Part shown: in pieces, positions 1 to 4,699 of the stretch
How positions within the stretch are numbered: position 1 is the stretch's first letter
Layout of the letters: the number at the start of each line of letters is the position of its first letter
Assembly (NCBI GenBank): GCA_045125655.1
Contig: JBGVNP010000229.1
Location: forward strand, 1-8,942
Source of the DNA: RGIG4608 sp045125655
GTDB taxonomy: Bacteria > Bacillota > Clostridia > Oscillospirales > CAG-272
Direction: 5' to 3'
DNA: 8,942 nt
Program-made: the position numbers and the translations under genes
The notes under the pieces: generated by a model
What the model saw: only the letters and a program-made list of their open reading frames with translations
Database searches by the model: none
What the model was told of the DNA's origin: nothing

Positions 1-1002
1 TTCAACGTGACCCGCATATACGTTAGAATCCTGATATGTATGGCTATCTATCATAATCTTAACGTTTGTGGGCTTATTTGCAGGATTATAAACTACTTCA
101 AGAGTAGCTGTTGCGCCTGCAGCGATTTCAAACATAGAGCCGCCCCATGTTGTATCTGTATAAACACCATTGCCGTCCTGTGTAGCGGATACGTTACAGC
201 AAGTTGTGTTGGGGCTTGTTTGTGTCTGGCTTTCCATGTCAATACGAACCTTAACAGGAGCTTCGCCGTAGTTCTTAACCTTAAGAGTAAACGTGGTCTT
301 TGTAGCTGCGATCGCAGACACGTCGGCCCAGATATTCTTATAGGAATCGCCTACGATATTTGTATAAGTTACGTCAATAACGTTGCCTTCACCTACGTTT
401 ACGCCGTAGCCGTCAGTTACGTTACCGCCGATATTAGTTGTAAACTCACCGAAATTAAGTGTAAGATTTCCGGATGTGGGATGTTCAATAGCGGGAGGTG
501 TAGTGGGCATATCGTTGCCACACTCATCGCACTTGCCGTCTTCATCAGCGTCAACGTGTGTGCAAGGTGTTTCAACCTCACCAACAGCTGCGAACTTGAT
601 GTCTTCAACTGTGATGTCACCCGAACGAAGAACGGAGTCATTTCTTGAGGAGTCGATCATAAGCTGAAGCTTAATTCCGCCTACGCCGAAATTAACAACG
701 ATATCTACAGTTTCACCTGCGGGAATATCGAAGAAGGAACCGCCCCAAGAAAGGTCTGTATATACGGGCTGACCGTTCATGGTTGCGGAAATATTTGTTG
801 CCTGATTGTTACCTGTAAGTGTGGGGTCGAACATATTAACACGAAGGTTAACTGTTTCAGTACCGTTATTTGTTACCTTAAAGTTCACGTAATTCTTGCC
901 TGCAACGGCTTCAGTTACGTCAAGCTCAATCGGTTTATATTCACTGCCGCCAACGTCGGTATATGTTACGTTTGCCTTGTTGCCGTCAACTGTTACTACG
1001 TA
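1..1002 (-). repeat. Tandem homologous protein modules flanking a Cys/Asp-rich linker
   Basis: Within the large GH16 protein, residues 326-463 (nt 589-1002) and 503-659 (nt 1-471) are two copies of one module. Shared landmarks in the same order are VTYT, a Tyr followed by a hydrophobic strand, F/K-V-x-N-x-G, V-R-V/I-N/D-M, N-V/I-S-A-T, VYTD followed by WGGS, F-D/E-I-x-A-G and a final MIDS. All-beta alternation and aromatic residues suggest a carbohydrate-binding or surface-layer accessory domain, but I do not recognise a named CBM family. The copies are separated by a short linker with CxH, DxDxDG and CxxC elements (residues 472-487). The second copy may continue beyond the window. Confidence 0.8.
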
Positions 1003-1977
1003 TTTTTCAGCTGAGGGGAATGCGGGAGCAATGGGAGCTACTTCTGCCCAATCGATCTCGTCGCCACCGTCAACAGGGGGCTCTACGGGAGGATTAAGAG
1101 GAGCACCCTCTGCGCTTGTCTTGATCCACTGATATACTGTACCGTTGTCATTAACTTCGCCCTTGTACTGTCCCATCCAGCCGTAAGCTCTTTCGTTACC
1201 GCACCAGTAGTTTGTGAGGATTCTACCTGCAGTTGAGGGAAGAACGTCAACGTGTCTTAAATTTCTGCCTTCTTCAACATCATCTGTAGTTACTCTGTAA
1301 ACGGGCTCACCATCAACGAACCAAGTGATCGCATTGGGTTCCCAACGGAATCCGTATCTATGCAATTCCTTAGAAGCATCAAAGCCAAGGTCGTACAAAA
1401 ATTCATTGCCGCCCTTACCGTTTACGAAGAAATTGAACTGAACGTGAGTTGTATCGTTGCCGAGGAACTCAATGTCGATCTCATCGTGAGGATTGGGAAC
1501 GTCGCCCTTTAGGTCGTAAGGACCTGTGCAAACAAAGAAAGTGCTTGCAGTACCGGGATTTGCAGAGGGCTTCATGCAAACCTCGTAATCACCGTAGTGA
1601 TAATAGTTTGTTGTGCGCGCTTCACCGGCAGTGTAATTAAACTCTACCTCTTCTTCGCCGAGCAAAGCAGTTGCCTTTTCTTCAGTAATACCAAGGCGCA
1701 TTGTCTCGTTTTCATAAATTACGTTGTGACTCTTCCAAACAACGTTGAAAACGTCACCGTTTGTCCAGCCGTCCGACTCAAACAAAACGTCAGCCGAGGG
1801 CTTGCCATCTCTAAAGTCAACAAGTCTGTCACCTGTAAGAGGTGCTGCCTGCAGCTGTCTATCTGGCGCAAATCTGTCCATAAAGAAATCTTCGATCATA
1901 TTGAAAATTTCGCAGCTGCTGAGTGACATAACGACTACAAGCATCAATGCCACTACCATTAAAATTCTTCTTTTCAT
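1..1977 (-). CDS. GH16 endo-beta-glucanase lipoprotein with two C-terminal repeat modules (C-terminus cut by window edge)
   Basis: The reading frame starts at ATG (1975-1977) and stays open for 659 codons to position 1, so the protein is truncated by the window. AGGAGG lies 5 nt before the start. Seen in order: a lipoprotein signal peptide with lipobox LSSC (Cys22); a GH16 catalytic domain at about residues 60-290 with the motif DEIDIEFLG (nucleophile Glu166, Asp168, acid/base Glu170); a Pro-rich linker (292-325); a beta-sandwich-like module (326-463); a CTH...DGKCDECG linker (Cys472, His474, Cys483, Cys486); and a second homologous module from about 503 onward. In GH16, the EXDXE form without an extra residue is the lichenase/XET type; laminarinases usually have EXDXXE. 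VQFNFF, GFDAS and WFVDG segments also match lichenases. The expected role is surface-anchored cleavage of beta-1,3-1,4-glucan, with the modules perhaps binding glycan (inferred). It is the last visible gene of the operon. GH16 is near certain; exact substrate is not. Confidence 0.93.
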   Translation of the reverse strand, partial: MKRRILMVVALMLVVVMSLSSCEIFNMIEDFFMDRFAPDRQLQAAPLTGDRLVDFRDGKPSADVLFESDGWTNGDVFNVVWKSHNVIYENETMRLGITEEKATALLGEEEVEFNYTAGEARTTNYYHYGDYEVCMKPSANPGTASTFFVCTGPYDLKGDVPNPHDEIDIEFLGNDTTHVQFNFFVNGKGGNEFLYDLGFDASKELHRYGFRWEPNAITWFVDGEPVYRVTTDDVEEGRNLRHVDVLPSTAGRILTNYWCGNERAYGWMGQYKGEVNDNGTVYQWIKTSAEGAPLNPPVEPPVDGGDEIDWAEVAPIAPAFPSAEKYVVTVDGNKANVTYTDVGGSEYKPIELDVTEAVAGKNYVNFKVTNNGTETVNLRVNMFDPTLTGNNQATNISATMNGQPVYTDLSWGGSFFDIPAGETVDIVVNFGVGGIKLQLMIDSSRNDSVLRSGDITVEDIKFAAVGEVETPCTHVDADEDGKCDECGNDMPTTPPAIEHPTSGNLTLNFGEFTTNIGGNVTDGYGVNVGEGNVIDVTYTNIVGDSYKNIWADVSAIAATKTTFTLKVKNYGEAPVKVRIDMESQTQTSPNTTCCNVSATQDGNGVYTDTTWGGSMFEIAAGATATLEVVYNPANKPTNVKIMIDSHTYQDSNVYAGHVE

Positions 1978-1982
1978 AGTTT

Positions 1983-1988
1983 CCTCCT
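1983..1988 (-). promoter_or_regulatory. Ribosome binding site of the large GH16 gene
   Basis: AGGAGG on the minus strand, 5 nt upstream of the ATG at 1975-1977. It lies in the 40-nt gap after the upstream glucanase stop codon. I see no promoter or hairpin terminator in that gap, which supports co-transcription. Confidence 0.85.
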
Positions 1989-2017
1989 ATGTAAATTAGT
2001 TATTGTATATAACTGCG

Positions 2018-2800
2018 CTATTCTGCGCTTTTATATCCTATCCATTGATATTGGGCATATACGGGAAGCTTGCTTTCATCAAATCTTCCTGCCCAGCTTG
2101 AATTACTTTCGTGAACGTTCCAAAGATTCATCATAATGTGTCCCAGTGCCGAGGGAATATTCTCGGTAGCACGGTAGACCGCCTTGCCGTCAACGTACCA
2201 CGTGATTGAATCGGGCTGCCAATCAAAGCCATACTCGTGAAAATCCTTCGACGCATCGAATCCAAGCTCGTAGTAATATTCGTGTCCGCCAACGCCGTTC
2301 GTATAGTAATTAAACTGAACTATCGTCATATCGTGACCCAAAAATTCAATATCTATCTCATCCCAAGGATGTCCTGTGTAAGTGAAGAACGATGATATGA
2401 CACCGTCACAGCTTGCCGCCTTCATCGATACCGAATAATATCCGTATGAGAATTTTCCCCACGTTCTGTACTCCGCGCCAACGTATCTATTATCCTGCTT
2501 GTTAAGAGCAAGTGTCATAATTCCGTTTTCAAACCAGATGTTCGAGCTTCTAAATTCGCAATTAAAGGGATATCCGTTTCCACGGTCATTTCGCGGCCAA
2601 AAGCCCTCGGGCGGACCGTTTTCAAAGGTCGCTATCTTGTCCTCATCGGGCGTGAAACGCTTTGGAACGTTGTCACTCGGTCTGATATTTCCGCCACCCA
2701 TCGAAGGTGCGTGCGGTCTGCACGATACAAGCACCGATAAAACGACAAGTGCAAGCGCCAAAAGTCTTGGGATCGATTTGATAATTTTTTTAAATTTCAA
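2018..2800 (-). CDS. Lichenase-type GH16 beta-1,3-1,4-glucanase lipoprotein (TTG start)
   Basis: A 260-residue secreted lipoprotein predicted to hydrolyse beta-1,4 bonds next to beta-1,3 bonds in mixed-linkage glucans (EC 3.2.1.73). I place the start at TTG (2798-2800): it has GAGGA 8 nt upstream and gives a compact signal peptide (KFKKIIKSIPRLL, then a hydrophobic core and lipobox LVSC with Cys27). The in-frame GTG at 2909-2911 lies inside the upstream gene and would put charged residues before the signal peptide. The catalytic motif is WDEIDIEFLG with Glu148, Asp150 and Glu152. Flanking segments FNYYTNGVGGHE, GFDAS, FDWQP, WYVDG and IMMNLWN closely match Bacillus lichenases. In those enzymes Cys in FNC pairs with Cys in a DCAEYR-like segment; here FNC is kept but the second reads YVGAEYR, so this disulfide should be absent. 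The domain fills the whole mature protein with no accessory module. It is the middle gene of the operon. Confidence 0.93.
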   Translation of the reverse strand: MKFKKIIKSIPRLLALALVVLSVLVSCRPHAPSMGGGNIRPSDNVPKRFTPDEDKIATFENGPPEGFWPRNDRGNGYPFNCEFRSSNIWFENGIMTLALNKQDNRYVGAEYRTWGKFSYGYYSVSMKAASCDGVISSFFTYTGHPWDEIDIEFLGHDMTIVQFNYYTNGVGGHEYYYELGFDASKDFHEYGFDWQPDSITWYVDGKAVYRATENIPSALGHIMMNLWNVHESNSSWAGRFDESKLPVYAQYQWIGYKSAE

Positions 2801-2808
2801 TTTATAAA

Positions 2809-2813
2809 TCCTC
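2809..2813 (-). promoter_or_regulatory. Ribosome binding site that selects the TTG start of the lichenase gene
   Basis: GAGGA on the minus strand, 8 nt upstream of TTG at 2798-2800, inside the 31-nt gap after the GtrA stop codon. No ATG or GTG with a comparable site gives the same clean lipoprotein signal peptide, so this site decides the start. Confidence 0.75.
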
Positions 2814-2831
2814 GAATACTTATTTTTTAAC

Positions 2832-3407
2832 TTAAGCAGCAGAAGAATCCTTATTGCCTTCCTTGAAAATAAATCTGTTAGCAAAAAAGAATACCACCAT
2901 TGCAACTCCACCTGTTAAAAATGTCGTTCCGAAGTCCGCGATAATGGAGGGTATGTTGAAGAAGAGAGCAACTCCGCCCCAAACACTGTTTATTGAGTTT
3001 ACTACGCAGGTAACAATTGCAAACGCAAGGAAATAAATGAGGAACTGACGTCCCATTTTGCCGTTACTGCGGAAAACAAATTTTCTCTGCAAGAAGAAAT
3101 TGATGATCTCACAAAGCCAAAGGGAGATAAGAAAGGCAACGAAATATGCCGTTCCGCCCTGCGTTTCGGATGCGCCAACTATGTACCACTGAAATTTGAT
3201 TCCGAAAATATCCACAGGAATATCGGGAAAACCGATCGCCGCAGTACCCATAAAGCTAAAAAGCGGCTCCAAAATTGAGATGAGCAAAGCTCTTATTATA
3301 GTGATGAGATTGCTGACGAGAAAGAAAAGTCCTCCCTCTCTTACCCAAGTTGCAAGCTTGGGATTTTTCTCCATAAATCCAAGCCATAAATCCTTGATTT
3401 TTTGCAT
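2832..3407 (-). CDS. GtrA-like polytopic membrane protein
   Basis: A 191-residue membrane protein. The chosen start is ATG (3405-3407) with GGAGG 5 nt upstream; the longer in-frame TTG at 3417-3419 overlaps that ribosome binding site and is unlikely. Four hydrophobic segments lie at about residues 27-50, 86-106, 121-150 and 157-178. Helices two and four are each followed by the basic-aromatic signatures typical of the GtrA/DPMS-TMD family (QRKFVF at about 107-112 and NRFIF at about 177-181), which also points to internal duplication. Family members are thought to help move lipid-linked sugars across the membrane for cell-surface glycosylation, often beside a GT2 glycosyltransferase. None is visible here. 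The protein is longer than many GtrA proteins because of an extended loop between helices one and two (about residues 50-85). As first gene of the glucanase operon its role is unclear: surface glycan assembly or modification of exported products are possible but unproven. Confidence 0.85.
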   Translation of the reverse strand: MQKIKDLWLGFMEKNPKLATWVREGGLFFLVSNLITIIRALLISILEPLFSFMGTAAIGFPDIPVDIFGIKFQWYIVGASETQGGTAYFVAFLISLWLCEIINFFLQRKFVFRSNGKMGRQFLIYFLAFAIVTCVVNSINSVWGGVALFFNIPSIIADFGTTFLTGGVAMVVFFFANRFIFKEGNKDSSAA

Positions 3408-3412
3408 ATTTG

Positions 3413-3417
3413 CCTCC
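3413..3417 (-). promoter_or_regulatory. Ribosome binding site of the GtrA-like gene
   Basis: GGAGG on the minus strand, 5 nt before ATG at 3405-3407. It overlaps the upstream in-frame TTG codon, which argues for the ATG start. Confidence 0.85.
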
Positions 3418-3440
3418 AAACTTTAAATGTCTATACATAA

Positions 3441-3469
3441 ATAATATCACATAAAATTGACAAAATAAA
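3441..3469 (-). promoter_or_regulatory. Candidate promoter of the GtrA-glucanase operon
   Basis: On the minus strand the -10 is TATTAT (3441-3446), preceded by an extended -10 TGTGA. At 17-nt spacing the -35 position reads TTTATT (3464-3469), which is a weak match to TTGACA. The implied start site is near 3434, leaving a leader of about 27 nt before ATG. The good extended -10 could offset the poor -35. Confidence 0.55.
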
Positions 3470-3485
3470 GTCTTTTTTTTACACT
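3457..3485 (+). promoter_or_regulatory. Possible distal plus-strand promoter
   Basis: TTGACA (3457-3462), a 17-nt spacer and TACACT (3480-3485). The -35 is perfect and the -10 matches 4 of 6. Transcription from it would give a leader of about 210 nt before the ATG at 3701. It overlaps the leftward promoter candidate and an AT-rich inverted repeat, so it may be a chance match in AT-rich DNA. Confidence 0.3.
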
Positions 3486-3490
3486 TTATT
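3464..3490. repeat. AT-rich inverted repeat in the divergent intergenic region
   Basis: AATAAAGT (3464-3471) and ACTTTATT (3483-3490) form an exact 8-bp inverted repeat around an 11-nt centre. It covers the -35 of the leftward promoter candidate and the -10 of the rightward distal candidate. It could be an operator or a chance AT-rich palindrome. Confidence 0.35.
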
Positions 3491-3626
3491 ATTTTTGTAA
3501 TAAATAGCTATAAGTACCGCTTCTTGCCTTTATAATTCTACTCAAAATATGTTGAACTTGCACAAATAATTTGTTCCCATATTATCAAAAATATATATGT
3601 TCAATGATTGCTCATAAAAAAAGCAC

Positions 3627-3655
3627 TTGCTCTTTGCGAAAAAATATGCTAAAAT
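3627..3655 (+). promoter_or_regulatory. Candidate promoter of the propeller-like gene
   Basis: TTGCTC (3627-3632), a 17-nt spacer, and TAAAAT (3650-3655) with an extended -10 TGC just before it. The implied start site is near 3662, giving a leader of about 39 nt before ATG 3701. The -35 keeps only TTG; the extended -10 supports the call. Confidence 0.5.
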
Positions 3656-3700
3656 CTCTTTGTAAATCAATAAAAAGAAAGGACACAAAAAAACACTATT

Positions 3701-4642
3701 ATGGTACAAATAATAAGAGCATTGGCAATCTTTATCGCGGCAATTCTCTGCCTTGCGATTCTTACTGTTGGCGGCTTAAATATCGCCAAATTTTTCATCT
3801 ACGCGGACTACTATTCCATCGAGGAAACACTTTGCACAAACCCCGGTCTTAACGACGGATTTGTTTGTCAGGGCATTGCGATTTCCGAGGAAAACGGAAA
3901 AATTCTCGTTTCGGGATATATGAATGACAAGACGAACAGCAGAATATACGTTACCGATCTCGATAGCAATTCATACTACGTTGAATTGACACGAAACGGC
4001 GGTGAGAAATACACGGGACATGCGGGTGGAATCGCGATCACAGGTGATACGGTTTATATCTCAAACGGCAGTAAGCTCTACGTTTTCGCCCTTTCCGACG
4101 TTCTCAATGCCAAAAACGGAGATAAGATCGACATCGGCAGTGGCGTAAAGGTAAATTCTGCGGCATCCTTTGTATTTGCAGACGAGGAATACGTTTACGT
4201 TGGAGAGTTCAATGATCCCGCCGATGAGCAGAAGGAGCATATCTATGAAACTCAAAACGGCAAAAATCACTCCATAATCGAAAAATATGCCCACAGCGAC
4301 CTTGAAAATCCCGTAAAGATATATTCGATAGGCGACTATGTTCAGGGTGTTTGCTTTACTCCCGACGGCAGAATCGTTTTCTCCACTTCCTTTGGACTTA
4401 CAAGCTCCAAATACTACGTTTACCGCGATGCAGATGCTAAGGATTCCGGCAACGTTTTGGATGGCGCGCCCGTTTATTATCTTGGCGAATGCGTTCAGCA
4501 CGTCAGCGGCCCCGCTATGAGCGAGGATATGGACTGGTATGATGGCAAGGTAATAACTCTTTCGGAGAGCGCATCCAATAAATACATATTCGGCAAGCTC
4601 TTCTTTGCAGACGATATAGTTGCACTTGATTTTGCGAAATAA
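3701..4642 (+). CDS. Membrane-anchored beta-propeller-like protein of unknown function
   Basis: I do not recognise a named family. The 313-residue protein has one N-terminal hydrophobic helix (about residues 5-27) without a lipobox or clear cleavage site, so it is probably an anchor with the rest outside the cell. The remainder is beta-rich and repetitive. About five blade-like units share a hydrophobic strand, a turn with Gly or Asp, then a strand ending near Ser or Gly: around residues 55-72 (GIAISEENGKILVSG), 107-122 (HAGGIAITGDTVYIS), 155-169, 214-231 (VQGVCFTPDGRIVFSTS) and 270-289. This resembles YncE/SMP-30-like propellers. Cysteines are at 17, 45, 56, 218 and 264. Upstream AAAGGA ends 17 nt before the ATG, unusually far, so translation may be weak or the start may differ, though the anchor helix supports this ATG. 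It appears to be monocistronic and ends before a bidirectional terminator. A binding, sensing or lyase-like role cannot be told apart. Confidence 0.85.
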   Translation: MVQIIRALAIFIAAILCLAILTVGGLNIAKFFIYADYYSIEETLCTNPGLNDGFVCQGIAISEENGKILVSGYMNDKTNSRIYVTDLDSNSYYVELTRNGGEKYTGHAGGIAITGDTVYISNGSKLYVFALSDVLNAKNGDKIDIGSGVKVNSAASFVFADEEYVYVGEFNDPADEQKEHIYETQNGKNHSIIEKYAHSDLENPVKIYSIGDYVQGVCFTPDGRIVFSTSFGLTSSKYYVYRDADAKDSGNVLDGAPVYYLGECVQHVSGPAMSEDMDWYDGKVITLSESASNKYIFGKLFFADDIVALDFAK

Positions 4643-4665
4643 TCGGATAAAAATTCATAAAACTA

Positions 4666-4697
4666 ATAAAAATCCACCCTCACGGGTGGATTTTTAT
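4666..4697. terminator. Bidirectional intrinsic terminator
   Basis: A hairpin with arms 4666-4679 and 4684-4697 around the loop TCAC. Its core is ATCCACCC paired with GGGTGGAT, flanked by A-run and T-run, so either strand ends in a U-tract. It starts 23 nt after the plus-strand stop codon and 2 nt beyond the stop of the convergent GH31 gene, so it should serve both. Confidence 0.92.
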
Positions 4698-4699
4698 CG

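Noticed and set aside
7..648. Plus-strand ORF of 213 codons, rich in Cys
   Set aside because: It lies antisense to the GH16 accessory modules, has no ribosome binding site or recognisable domain, and its composition is what an antisense frame of the modules would give.
2013..2029. Direct repeat CTGCGCT at the lichenase 3' end
   Set aside because: Two 7-nt copies, one partly coding; too short to mean anything.
2801..2911. GTG-initiated N-terminal extension of the lichenase
   Set aside because: It overlaps the end of the GtrA-like gene, lacks a good ribosome binding site and precedes the signal peptide; TTG at 2800 fits better.
3408..3419. TTG-initiated extension of the GtrA-like protein
   Set aside because: The TTG overlaps the GGAGG ribosome binding site of the ATG at 3407.
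3571..3852. Plus-strand 93-codon ORF upstream of and overlapping the propeller-like gene
   Set aside because: Lys/Cys-rich low-quality translation, no ribosome binding site, and it overlaps the better frame starting at 3701.
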